From assembly GCF_007997075.1 (NCBI RefSeq), contig NZ_VORS01000010.1, positions 62,001 through 126,000 of the forward strand: DNA of 64,000 bases, in the 5' to 3' direction. Positions 8,288 to 17,800 of the stretch are shown in pieces. The stretch is from Polaribacter sp. IC073 (GTDB lineage: Bacteria; Bacteroidota; Bacteroidia; Flavobacteriales; Flavobacteriaceae). Position 1 is the stretch's first letter. Each line of letters begins with the position of its first letter. Position numbers and translations under genes: made by a program. Under the pieces are notes generated by a model that worked only from the letters and a program-made list of their open reading frames with translations, made no database searches and had not been told where the DNA came from.

Positions 8288-10519
8288 ATGAAAAAGCTTC
8301 ATTTAATTACACTTTTTTTAATTTTTTGCATTCAATTTAATATGGTTTCACAAGAACCTATCGATTATGTAAATCCTTTTATAGGAACCTCTAATTTTGG
8401 CGCCACCAACCCTGGAGCAATTGCACCAAGAGGAATGGCTAGTGTTTCTCCTTTTAATGTAGCAGGAGCACAAAATTTACCATTAGAGAAAGACAGCGGT
8501 TGGTTGTCTACTCCGTATGTAAATGAAAATACTTTTTTAACCGGATTTTCTCATGTGAATTTAAGTGGTGTTGGTTGCCCAGATTTGGGTGTTGTTTTAG
8601 CAATGCCTACAACAGGAGAACTAGAAACAGATCATTTAAAATATGGAACGACTTATACCAATGAGATTGCAAAACCAGGTTATTACAGTGCTCAACTTTC
8701 AAAATATAATGTAAAAGCTGAACTTACTGCAACCACTAGAGTTGGTGTAAGCAAATATTCATTTCCAAAAGGAAAATCTAATATTTTAATCAATTTAGGA
8801 TTGGGGTTAACCAACGAAGAAGGCGCTATGGTTAAAGTAGTATCGCCAACCGAAATAGAAGGCATGCGTAATGTGGGTTCATTTTGTTATTACAAACCAG
8901 AAGAATCTTATCCTGTATATTTCGTTGCAAAATTTAGTAAACCAGCAGATAAATTTGGAGTTTGGAAAAAAACTAGGAGAAACAAAGGTGTAGAAGGACA
9001 GTGGATGGGATATAATGGCAAAAAACGCTTTTATAAAAACTATCGAAAAGAGGTCATTGGCGATAGTATAGGGACTTATTTTACTTATAATTTTGAAAAA
9101 CCAACGCAAGTTGAGGTGAAGATTGGGGTTTCTTACGTTAGTATAGAAAATGCCAGAGAAAATTTAGAAAAGGAAACGCAGCATTTATCATTTGATGCTA
9201 TACATAAAAATACCGCTTCACAATGGAATCAATTATTATCTAAAGTTGAAGTAGAAGGCGGAACAAAAGATGATAAAACTATTTTTTATACAGCATTGTA
9301 CCACACATTAATTCATCCGAATACGTTAAATGATGTGAATGGTGAATACCCAACAATGGGAAAACGCGAAACAGCCAAAACTGACGGAACACGATTTACC
9401 GTATTTTCTTTTTGGGATACCTATAGAAATTTGCATTCTTTAATGTCATTGATCTATCCAAAGCAACAATCGGATATGGTAAAAAGTATGTTGAATATTT
9501 ATGATGAAAGCGGATGGTTGCCTAAATGGGAACTGAATGCAACCGAAACAACCACAATGGTTGGAGATCCTGCAGGAATTGTTTTAGCAGATACGTATTT
9601 AAGAGGGATACAAGATTTTGATATTGAAAAAGCGTATGAAGCTATGCGAAAAAGTGCTACACAGTTAGATAATAATCCGTTAAGACCAGGAATTAAAGAC
9701 TATTTAACGAAAGGTTATTTATCAACAAAAACAACCAATAGCGGTTCTGTTTCAACAACACAAGAATATAATATTAGTGATTTTGCAATCGCACAATTGG
9801 CTGATAAATTAGGGAAGAAAGAAGATTATAAATTATTTTCTAATCGTGCTGTTTCCTATAGAAGTTTCTTTGACAAGGAATTTAATTTATTGCGCCCCAA
9901 GAACGATGATGGTTCATGGCACTCGCCTTTTAATCCTAATCAGGGTGCTAATTTCGAGAAAAATGTAGGCTTTATTGAAGGAAATTCATGGCAGTATACT
10001 TTTATGGTTGCGCATGATGCAAAATATTTAATGAAGTTAATGGGAGGCAAGAAAAAATATGTAGCTAAATTGGATGAAGTTTTTGAAAAAAAACAATTTG
10101 ATATGGCGAATGAACCAGATATTGGGTACCCCTATTTATACAATTACGCAAAGGGTTACGAGTGGAAAACACAACAGCGTGTTACCAATTTAATTCATAC
10201 ATATTTTACAAATAAACCGGCTGGTTTGCCTGGAAACGATGACACCGGCACCATGTCTGCTTGGTTGATTTATAGCATGATGGGAATATATCCGGTTTCT
10301 CCTGCAGATCCTATGTACACAATGACAACACCAACATTCGACAAAATTACCATTCATTTAGACACAAGATATTATAAGAATGAGACGTTGGTCATTGAAA
10401 AAAATGGAAAAGGAAATTTAAAATCGTTTACGATTAATGGTAAAACTGAAAAGTCTTTTTTTATAAGTCATGAAACACTCACAAATGCTTCTAAAGTTCT
10501 GTTTAATTTGAAAGAATAA
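8288..10519 (+). CDS. GH92 alpha-mannosidase (743 aa)
   Basis: 743 aa, signal peptide ending near NMVSQ. The N-terminal motif IDYVNPFIGTSNFG, the FSFWDTYRNLHSL block, NEPDIGYPYLYNY (acid Glu kept) and the GNDDTGTMSAW base motif identify GH92. It is diverged from the other two GH92 proteins in the window, which suggests another linkage or aglycone preference. It is transcribed with the preceding GH92 (3-bp gap) and followed after 41 bp by the EEP lipoprotein gene. Confidence 0.92.
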   Translation: MKKLHLITLFLIFCIQFNMVSQEPIDYVNPFIGTSNFGATNPGAIAPRGMASVSPFNVAGAQNLPLEKDSGWLSTPYVNENTFLTGFSHVNLSGVGCPDLGVVLAMPTTGELETDHLKYGTTYTNEIAKPGYYSAQLSKYNVKAELTATTRVGVSKYSFPKGKSNILINLGLGLTNEEGAMVKVVSPTEIEGMRNVGSFCYYKPEESYPVYFVAKFSKPADKFGVWKKTRRNKGVEGQWMGYNGKKRFYKNYRKEVIGDSIGTYFTYNFEKPTQVEVKIGVSYVSIENARENLEKETQHLSFDAIHKNTASQWNQLLSKVEVEGGTKDDKTIFYTALYHTLIHPNTLNDVNGEYPTMGKRETAKTDGTRFTVFSFWDTYRNLHSLMSLIYPKQQSDMVKSMLNIYDESGWLPKWELNATETTTMVGDPAGIVLADTYLRGIQDFDIEKAYEAMRKSATQLDNNPLRPGIKDYLTKGYLSTKTTNSGSVSTTQEYNISDFAIAQLADKLGKKEDYKLFSNRAVSYRSFFDKEFNLLRPKNDDGSWHSPFNPNQGANFEKNVGFIEGNSWQYTFMVAHDAKYLMKLMGGKKKYVAKLDEVFEKKQFDMANEPDIGYPYLYNYAKGYEWKTQQRVTNLIHTYFTNKPAGLPGNDDTGTMSAWLIYSMMGIYPVSPADPMYTMTTPTFDKITIHLDTRYYKNETLVIEKNGKGNLKSFTINGKTEKSFFISHETLTNASKVLFNLKE

Positions 10520-10560
10520 TTGGACATAAAACGCATATAAAAAATTTAAATCAGTTTAGA

Positions 10561-11403
10561 ATGAGGAGGATTATTTTTTTACTTTTAATAGGCTTTGTTT
10601 TTTCTTGTACTAAGGAAAATGAAAGTTATAAAATAATGACCTATAATATTAGGTATGACAATTCAAATGATGGCAAAAATCAATGGTCTAAAAGAAATGT
10701 TTTTTTGACAGATCAGATAGCCTATAATCAACCAGATGTTTTCGGAATTCAAGAAGGTTTACAGCATCAAGTGCGCTATTTAGATAGTGTTTTTGTTGCT
10801 TATTCTTATATTGGAATTGGACGAGATGATGGTAAAACGAAAGGTGAATTCAGTGCTATTTTTTATAATAAAGAAAAATTTAATATTATAAAAGAAGGTA
10901 CCTTTTGGTTGTCTAAAACTCCGAATGAAATTTCTATTGGTTGGGATGCAGCTATGGAACGTATTTGTACCTACGGACTTTTTGAAAACAAAAACAACAG
11001 CGAGCAGTTTTGGGTATTTAACACACATTTCGATCATATTGGAGATATCGCTCGCGTAAAAAGTGCGGCACTAATTCTTGAAAAAATAAAAGAATTAAAT
11101 ACCAAAAGTTTGCCAGTAATTGTCATGGGAGATTTTAATTTAAAACCAGAAACGGCGCCAATTCAATTACTTTCAGAAGCCTTAAATGATACTAAATCTG
11201 TAAGTATCTCAAAGCCTTTTGGTCCATTAGGAACTTTTAATGGTTTTAATTTTAACAAACCTGTTACAGATAGAATCGATTATATTTTCACAAATAAAGA
11301 AGCAGTAAAAGTATTAAAATATGCTGTATTAAGTGATTCTAAAGACTGCAAATATCCGTCAGACCATTTACCTGTTATTGTAGAATTAAACTTTAAAAAC
11401 TAA
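10561..11403 (+). CDS. Endonuclease/exonuclease/phosphatase-family lipoprotein
   Basis: 280 aa with a short lipoprotein signal ending VFSC (Cys16). The DNase I-like fold is shown by MTYNIRYDN near the start, GIQEG (metal-binding Glu), NTHFDHIG, VIVMGDFNLKP and the terminal SDHLPVIVE motif. Such metal-dependent phosphodiesterases or phosphatases recur in GH92-containing loci; in Bacteroides mannan loci a relative has been described as acting on phosphorylated mannose. Its place between a GH92 and a PNGase gene makes sugar-phosphate dephosphorylation more likely than nuclease activity, but a nuclease or sphingomyelinase-like role is not excluded by the sequence. Confidence 0.88.
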   Translation: MRRIIFLLLIGFVFSCTKENESYKIMTYNIRYDNSNDGKNQWSKRNVFLTDQIAYNQPDVFGIQEGLQHQVRYLDSVFVAYSYIGIGRDDGKTKGEFSAIFYNKEKFNIIKEGTFWLSKTPNEISIGWDAAMERICTYGLFENKNNSEQFWVFNTHFDHIGDIARVKSAALILEKIKELNTKSLPVIVMGDFNLKPETAPIQLLSEALNDTKSVSISKPFGPLGTFNGFNFNKPVTDRIDYIFTNKEAVKVLKYAVLSDSKDCKYPSDHLPVIVELNFKN

Positions 11404-11421
11404 TAATTTAATTGATATAAA

Positions 11422-12606
11422 ATGAAGATAAAAAATTGTATGATCATCTGCTTATTCGTTTTTTGTGCGAATTTAACGGCACAAGAAGGCAGTACTAAAA
11501 TGAATGTATTTAACAAGCAACCATTAAACTTTGGAGGTGAAAAAGGCTCAGATACCGAAGCGGTTCGCTTAATGAGTGGCCGTTTGGTCTATAAAAAAGT
11601 AACGATTCCTACATTTAAAAATGGTACGGATGTAAAAGTAAAATTAACAGTCCGCTCAAAAGGAGATCGTTGGGATAAATCGGGCTCTTGTTTTGTAGTA
11701 TCAGATCCAAAAAAACTATCAATCCTTTCTATTACAGAAAAAGATGGAAAGTTCCCCAAAGATTCTTACGTAGATGATACATATGCTGGTTATGTATCTG
11801 GTGACAATTACAATCCTGTTACAGAACTAATGCGATTTATGACGCCTTTTGGTGTTGGATATTACAGTGATAATAAAGTAAAGTATAGAAGACCTGTTTA
11901 CATTCCTAATTGGGAAAAACAAGTTGTTTGGGAACAAGACATAACGGATTTAGAAAGCTTAGTTACTGGAACTTTTTATGTAGGTGTTTGGATAGATTCT
12001 TGGACTTCGGAAGGGTATGAATTCGATTTAGAACTTACATACTCGAATAGAAAACAGAGAAAAGTCTTTGTAATGCCTTTAGTAAACACTGTTCCTTATG
12101 TTGGTGGACAGCAGATACCAGATAATTTTGCTCATAATGACTTAGAGAAAACCATCAACTTAAAAAAAGACATCAAAAATGTAAAATTACATTACATCAC
12201 AACCGGACATGGTGGTCATAGTGGCGGTGATGAATTTATCAAAATAAAAAATAGTGTGTATTTTAACAATACACTTGTTTTAGATACCATTCCTTGGCGA
12301 GATGATTGTGCTTCTTTTAGAAGGTTCAACCCTACTTCTGGTGTGTGGCTGCGAAAAGATTCTGCTTCTTACATAGATTCAAAAACAAGATCTTATCAAA
12401 TTAAAGAAATTGAAGAGCGCATTGCATCTTCAGATTTATCAAGATCAAATTGGTGCCCGGGTTCTTCCGTAGAACCTATGATTGTAGACTTAGGAGATTT
12501 AAAAGCAGGGACTCATTCATTAAAAATAAAAATACCTGCAACACCTGTAGATGGTGATAAATTAAATCATTGGTTGGTTTCTACTTATATTACGTATGAC
12601 CAATAA
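11422..12606 (+). CDS. PNGase F-like peptide-N4-(N-acetyl-glucosaminyl)asparagine amidase
   Basis: 394 aa with a signal peptide (about 1-21, ending NLTAQ). The two eight-stranded jelly-roll domains of PNGase F can be followed: GDRWDKSG (Asp85, matching catalytic Asp60), MTPFGVG, then WIDSWTSEGYEFDLEL, and in the second domain GHGGHSGGDEF (Glu271, matching Glu206) and NWCPGSSVEP. The residue matching Glu118 appears to be Asp192. PNGase F removes whole N-glycans from Asn, turning it into Asp. An insertion at about 95-130 is absent in the Elizabethkingia enzyme. It is the last gene of the glycan locus, closed by a strong hairpin terminator. Confidence 0.87.
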   Translation: MKIKNCMIICLFVFCANLTAQEGSTKMNVFNKQPLNFGGEKGSDTEAVRLMSGRLVYKKVTIPTFKNGTDVKVKLTVRSKGDRWDKSGSCFVVSDPKKLSILSITEKDGKFPKDSYVDDTYAGYVSGDNYNPVTELMRFMTPFGVGYYSDNKVKYRRPVYIPNWEKQVVWEQDITDLESLVTGTFYVGVWIDSWTSEGYEFDLELTYSNRKQRKVFVMPLVNTVPYVGGQQIPDNFAHNDLEKTINLKKDIKNVKLHYITTGHGGHSGGDEFIKIKNSVYFNNTLVLDTIPWRDDCASFRRFNPTSGVWLRKDSASYIDSKTRSYQIKEIEERIASSDLSRSNWCPGSSVEPMIVDLGDLKAGTHSLKIKIPATPVDGDKLNHWLVSTYITYDQ

Positions 12607-12653
12607 GAAATTACTTCAACTATTATAAATATACTACTTGAAATAGTATTCAT

Positions 12654-12696
12654 AAAAAAAAGCATCCAATTCTAATAGAATTGGATGCTTTTTTTA
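12654..12696. terminator. Bidirectional intrinsic terminator
   Basis: A 13-bp perfect stem (AGCATCCAATTCT at 12661-12673, complement at 12677-12689) with a 3-nt loop is flanked by seven A on the left and a T run on the right. It sits between the PNGase gene (+) and tRNA-Ser (-), so it can end transcripts from both sides. Confidence 0.92.
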
Positions 12697-12722
12697 GGTA
12701 TGAAAACCCATACTATAAACTG

Positions 12723-12809
12723 TAGAAAGGAAGGGATTCGAACCCTCGGTACCGTTACCAGTACACTACCTTTCCAAGGTAGCTCTTTCGACCACTCAGA
12801 CACCTTTCT
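12723..12809 (-). tRNA. tRNA-Ser (anticodon GGA)
   Basis: Read on the minus strand, AGAAAGG (acceptor 5' side) pairs fully with CCTTTCT at the 3' end. The D arm is TCTGAGTGGTCGAAAGAG; the anticodon arm CTACCTTGGAAAGGTAG gives GGA. A long variable arm of the serine class and the T arm GAGGGTTCGAATCCCTT follow. The 5' end lies 2 bp after the rimM stop, so it is probably cut from the rpsP-rimM transcript. CCA is not encoded. Confidence 0.93.
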
Positions 12810-12811
12810 TT

Positions 12812-13336
12812 TTACAAATAAAGTGCTATTAATCCATCAGGAGTTTCCACTTCAATTGTATTATTTACTCTATCTACTTTTTTAATAAAATCGTCCACCA
12901 TCGGAATAAAAATTTCTGTTCCTTCTCGGTCAATTTCAAAAAGTGGTTGTGCAGCTTTGTCATTTATGTGAACAATCTGTCCGACTTCACCAAAATTTAC
13001 ATCTACAACTGTAAAACCGATTACTTCATGAAAATAGAATTTATCTCCAGATAGTTTTGGTAACAAAGTTGAAGGCAAGTAAATACCACATTTTAAAATA
13101 GAATCTGCTTCTTCATCAGAATATACATCTTCAAACTGAACACGTAATTGATTTCCTTTATGTAGTGAACTTTTTTCAATAAAAAAAGGAACCAGATTTG
13201 TGCCGAATTCGACATAAACTGATTCCATTTCTTTGTACAACTCAGGTTCATCGGTATCTAATTTGATAACAACTTCGCCCTTAAAACTATATTTTGTAAC
13301 GATTTTGCCTAAATAAAAACAATCTTCTTTACGCAT
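12812..13336 (-). CDS. rimM: Ribosome maturation factor RimM
   Basis: 174 aa. The N-terminal beta-barrel begins CFYLGKIVTKYSFKGEVVIK and the C-terminal PRC barrel contains FYFHEVIGFTVVDV and PLFEI, ending EVETPDGL; this is the RimM layout. RimM helps 30S subunit assembly (3' domain of 16S rRNA, protein S19). It lies 19 bp downstream of rpsP, the usual order, and its stop abuts tRNA-Ser. Confidence 0.95.
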   Translation of the reverse strand: MRKEDCFYLGKIVTKYSFKGEVVIKLDTDEPELYKEMESVYVEFGTNLVPFFIEKSSLHKGNQLRVQFEDVYSDEEADSILKCGIYLPSTLLPKLSGDKFYFHEVIGFTVVDVNFGEVGQIVHINDKAAQPLFEIDREGTEIFIPMVDDFIKKVDRVNNTIEVETPDGLIALYL

Positions 13337-13355
13337 CTTCGTATAAATTTATAAT

Positions 13356-13889
13356 TTATTCTGCTGCTTTTTCTTGTGCTTCGTCAATTGTTTCAGGAGC
13401 TGCTTCCGCTGCTTCTTCAACCTCAGCAACCTCTTCAACAACTGGTTTAGCTGCTTCAATTCTTGCTTCGTTTACAGCTTTTTCTGCTGCAAATGCTTTC
13501 GCTTTTGCTTCAGATTCTGCTTTAGACAAACCTGCTTCTTTATCAGAAATCTTCGTTGCTTTTTCTTCTGTCCAAGCTGCAAACTTTGCATCTGCTTGCT
13601 CTTGAGTTAAAGCTCCTTTTCTAACACCACCAACTAAATGGTTCTTTAACATTGCACCTTTATAAGATAAAATGTTTTTTGCAGTATCCGTTGGTTGTGC
13701 ACCATTTTGTAACCATTGTACAGCTTTATCAATATTTAAATCGATCACTGCAGGGTTCAAGTTAGGATTGTAAGTACCTATTTTTTCTAAGTATTTACCA
13801 TCTCTTTTTGCACGAGCATCAGCGGCAACGATCCAATAGAATGGTTTCCCTTTTTTACCGTGTCTTTGTAATCTAATCTTTACAGACAT
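13356..13889 (-). CDS. rpsP: 30S ribosomal protein bS16 with long acidic C-terminal tail
   Basis: 177 aa. The first 80 residues are S16 (VKIRLQRHGKKGKPFYWIV, then the KYLEKIGTYNPN block). The remaining 90-odd residues form an Ala/Glu/Lys-rich tail (for example EVAEVEEAAEAAPETIDEAQ) that E. coli S16 lacks but is common in Bacteroidota. It is first in the rpsP-rimM-tRNA-Ser unit and has a TAnnTTTG box about 70 bp upstream. Low complexity of the tail produces a spurious opposite-strand reading frame, which I discount. Confidence 0.95.
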   Translation of the reverse strand: MSVKIRLQRHGKKGKPFYWIVAADARAKRDGKYLEKIGTYNPNLNPAVIDLNIDKAVQWLQNGAQPTDTAKNILSYKGAMLKNHLVGGVRKGALTQEQADAKFAAWTEEKATKISDKEAGLSKAESEAKAKAFAAEKAVNEARIEAAKPVVEEVAEVEEAAEAAPETIDEAQEKAAE

Positions 13890-13958
13890 AATTTGTTAAT
13901 TTGTTAAGGTTCTCGACCTCGATTATTAATAACCCTACTATCTCGTAGTAAGTGGGCG

Positions 13959-13966
13959 CAAAATTA
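13959..13966 (-). promoter_or_regulatory. -7 box of the rpsP-rimM-tRNA promoter
   Basis: TAATTTTG on the minus strand matches the Bacteroidota sigma -7 consensus TAnnTTTG. It lies 70 bp before the rpsP start. I see no -33 element at the standard distance. Confidence 0.55.
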
Positions 13967-14010
13967 CGAAAACATTTTCAAACTAAAACCCTAAATATCA
14001 ATATTTTTTA

Positions 14011-14090
14011 TGGCGTTTTAACAGGCTTTCACTACTCGCTTTTTTTCATCCTTCAAAAAGAGCTCAAACAGACCGTTCAATCCTTAACGC
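14011..14090 (+). repeat. Dispersed intergenic repeat, copy A
   Basis: The segment starts GGCGTTTTAACAGGCTTTC, passes through ACTCGCTTTTTTT and AAAAAGAGCTCAAACA, and ends TTCAATCCTTAACGC. It matches copy B at 48350-48433 over its length and copy C at 38487-38561 more loosely. It occupies part of the 381-bp gap between rpsP and the PA2169-type gene; the rest of the gap holds the two promoters and nothing else I recognise. Confidence 0.75.
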
Positions 14091-14188
14091 ACGCACTCTT
14101 ATCCTATACGAAGTTATAAAAAATAACCTTAATATTAAATGAGTTAAAATCTAAACCTTATGAATTAATAATAAAGCCCAATCTTTAA

Positions 14189-14196
14189 TAGTTTTG
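14189..14196 (+). promoter_or_regulatory. -7 box upstream of the PA2169-type gene
   Basis: TAGTTTTG fits TAnnTTTG and lies 74 bp before the ATG at 14271. No convincing -33 element is visible. Confidence 0.45.
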
Positions 14197-14270
14197 CTTC
14201 AACAAATAACAGATGTGAAACAATACGCATCTCAAAACAAAATATTGGAATTTATAATGAAAATGATTGT

Positions 14271-14717
14271 ATGAAGTACACAGAGAAAATTTCGAACAAG
14301 CTAAATGAATTATTAGAGAAAAACTACGATGCCGAAAAAGGATATATAAATTCTTCAGAGAACGTTGAGAGCACCAAGCTAAAAATTTTCTTTAAAAATA
14401 GAGCTTCAGAAAGAAGTCAGTTTGCAAAAGATTTAAGAACAGAAATTTTGTCTTATGGTCAAATTCCAGAAGATGATGGTTCTATTAAAGGAGCAATGCA
14501 TAGAAATTGGATGTCATTAAAGTCTTTATTTAGTGCTAATGATGAAAAGGCTATTTTAGAGGAAGCTCTAAGAGGAGAGAAAGCAAGCTTAGAAGAGTAT
14601 AAAGAAATTTTGAAAGAAGATTCTTTTGCCCCTTCAACTCAGAAAATGCTAGAAGAGCAAGAACAAAAAATTCAAGCTGCTATTAATACATTAATGGTAG
14701 AAGAAGAATTGTCATAA
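14271..14717 (+). CDS. PA2169-family four-helix-bundle protein (DUF2383)
   Basis: 148 aa, no signal peptide, almost wholly helical and charged. The pattern of two long helical pairs (about 1-60 and 80-140) with FFKNRASERSQFAKDLR, the short GSIKGAMHRNWMSLKSL link and the ILEEALRGEKASLEEYKEIL helix matches the PA2169/DUF2383 ferritin-like proteins. Their function is not established; relatives are often stress- or stationary-phase-induced. It stands alone with its own promoter, before dnaE. Confidence 0.82.
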   Translation: MKYTEKISNKLNELLEKNYDAEKGYINSSENVESTKLKIFFKNRASERSQFAKDLRTEILSYGQIPEDDGSIKGAMHRNWMSLKSLFSANDEKAILEEALRGEKASLEEYKEILKEDSFAPSTQKMLEEQEQKIQAAINTLMVEEELS

Positions 14718-14889
14718 TTGCATTAAATTTATAGATGCAATACATAGTATTGGTTGGTTACTTTTAAAAGTCGATCCTTAATTGGATTGGCTTTTTTTTT
14801 GTTGATAAGTCCAGATAAATTATGCTCTTAAATTTTTGATCATTTTGTACCTTTAACATCCCAAATTCACCATCCAAAAAGGCCCATTT

Positions 14890-17800
14890 ATGTACTTAAT
14901 TTTTGATACAGAAACTACAGGTTTACCTAAAAGCTGGAACGCTCCTATAACAAATACAGACAACTGGCCAAGGTGTGTTCAAATTGCATGGCAGCTGCAT
15001 GATGAGATGGGAAATGTGTTAGAACATAACGATTTCCTTATAAAACCAGCGGGATATAACATTCCTTATGATGCAGAAAGAATTCACGGAATCTCTACGG
15101 AATTAGCAGAACAAGATGGTATTTCTTTAGAAGAATGTTTGGTTCTATTCAATGAAGTTTTAAGTAAAACAAAATTTATTGTTGGTCAGAATTTGAATTT
15201 CGACCTTAATATTATGGGCTGTGAATTCCACAGATTAGGGGTAGAAAATAATCTAGATTCTTTACCTATTTTAGATACGTGTACAGAGAAAACGGCAACA
15301 ATGTGTCAGATTCCTGGGGGTCGAGGTGGTAAATTTAAATTACCAACTTTAACAGAATTACACAATCATTTATTTGGTGCTGGTTTTGGTGATGCGCATA
15401 ATGCAACTGCCGATGTTGAGGCAACCACACGTTGTTTTTTAGAGTTAATTCGTATCAGAGAATTTACCAAAGAACAATTAGATGTTGATGATGATTATTT
15501 TAAAAATTTCTCGGAAGCAAATCCGAAGCCGATTCAAGTAATTGGTTTAAAACACATCAATCTTAAAAAGGAAAGCGATATTATTCGCCAACGTTTAGAC
15601 AAGTTAAAAGATACTGCAGAAACCAAATCTACCTCAGATGGTTTAGCAGAATTAGAAAATGTACAATTTTCACACTTGCACAATCATACCCAATATTCTG
15701 TTTTACAATCTACCATGCAACTTGGTAACATTGTAGCCGCAGCAGCAAAAGACAATATGCCAGCGGTTGCGATGACAGATACTGCAAATATGATGGGTTC
15801 TTTTCATTTTGTGAATGCTGTTTTAAATCATAATAAAACGGCAGCAACTCCAATGAAACCAATTATTGGTTGTGAGTTTAATATTTGTGAAGATCATAAA
15901 AATAAGAAAGTAAAAGACAATGGATATCAGGTTGTTTTGTTGGCAAAAAATAAAAAAGGATATCACAATTTAGCAAAAATGTCTTCTGCTGCTTTTGTAG
16001 ATGGCTTTTATTACGTTCCAAGAATTGACAGAGCACTCGTAGAAAAATACAAAGAAGATATTATTGTTTTAACGGGAAATTTGTATGGAGAGGTTCCTAG
16101 CAAGATTCTAAACCTTGGGGAAAAACAAGCGGAAGATGCTTTACTTTGGTGGAAAGAACAATTTAAAGACGATTTGTACATTGAGTTGATGCGTCACAAT
16201 CAGCAAGATGAAAACATTGTGAATGAAACTTTATTGAAGTTTTCTAAAAAACACGATGTTAAAATTATTGCAACCAACAATACTTTTTACTTAGAGAAGA
16301 AAGATGCAAATGCACATGATATTTTATTGTGTGTAAAAGATGGTGAAAAGCAAGCAACTCCTATTGGTAAAGGACGAGGTTATAGATATGGTTTGCCAAA
16401 TGATGAGTATTATTTCAAGTCTACGGACGAAATGAAAAAACTCTTTGCAGATCTACCTGAAGCAATTAGCAACATACAAGAAATTGTAGATAAAGTAGAG
16501 ATATTTACCCTTGCTAGAGATGTTTTATTGCCTGCTTTCGATATTCCTGATGAATTTAAAGACATTGCAGATGAAGCTGATAAAGGTAAACGTGGCGAGA
16601 ATAACTTTTTAAGACACTTAACGTATGTTGGTGCAGAAAAGCGATATGGCGAAATTACAGATGCTATTAGAGAACGTTTAGACTTTGAACTATCTGTTAT
16701 TGAAAAAACAGGATATCCTGGTTATTTCTTAATTGTGGAAGATTTTATTCGGGAAGCAAGAAGAATGGATGTTGCTGTTGGGCCTGGGCGTGGTTCTGCA
16801 GCTGGTTCTGTAGTTGCTTTCTGTCTTTGGATTACCAATATAGATCCTATTCAATATGATTTACTTTTTGAGCGTTTCTTAAATCCAGAACGGGTATCAA
16901 TGCCCGATATTGATATTGATTTTGATGATGAAGGTCGTGGACGTGTAATGGATTATGTAATTGATAAATATGGATCAAATCAGGTTGCACAAATTATTAC
17001 TTACGGAACCATGGCGGCTAAATCTTCTATTAGAGATACGGCTAGGGTTTTAGATTTACCCCTTTTTGAAGCGGATAGAATTGCAAAATTAATTCCAGGA
17101 ATCAAGCTAAAAAATATCTTTAGTCAAGATGCAAAAAGTATCGGAAAAGTTGCTGCCTTACGTACCGAAGAAAAACAATTAGTTGAAGAACTAAGAAGCA
17201 TGTCTTTAGGAAATGATTTGGTTTCCGAAACGATAAATAAAGCCACCATTTTAGAAGGTTCTGTTAGAAATACCGGTATTCATGCATGTGGAGTTATTAT
17301 TACACCCGGAGATATTACCAATTATGTGCCTGTTGCTTTGGCAAAAGATTCCGACATGTATGTAACCCAGTTTGATAACTCTGTCGTTGAAGATGCGGGT
17401 TTATTAAAAATGGATTTCTTAGGACTAAAAACGCTGACTTTAATTAAAGACACCGTTAAAATTGTAAAGGCAAAACATAATGTTGTTCTAGATCCAGAAA
17501 CGTTTCCTTTAGACGATGTAAAAACATACGAGCTTTTCCAGAAAGGAGAAACGGTAGGTATTTTTCAATATGAATCTCCAGGAATGCAAAAACACATGCG
17601 TTCATTAAAACCAACTGTTTTTGCAGATTTAATTGCAATGAATGCCCTATACAGACCTGGTCCAATGGAATACATTCCGTCTTTTATTAATAGAAAACAC
17701 GGTACAGAAGATATTGAATATGATTTACCTGCCATGGAAGAATATTTGGCAGAGACTTACGGTATTACAGTATACCAAGAGCAAGTAATGCTACTCTCGC

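Noticed and set aside
13374..13610. Cys/Phe-rich 78-codon frame opposite rpsP
   Set aside because: It mirrors the Ala/Glu/Lys repeats of the S16 tail in antisense; no start context or homology.
14105..14117. Exact 13-bp match to one loxP arm (TATACGAAGTTAT)
   Set aside because: The second arm is absent at the 8-bp spacing and no recombinase or phage gene is near; a chance match in AT-rich DNA is the simpler explanation.
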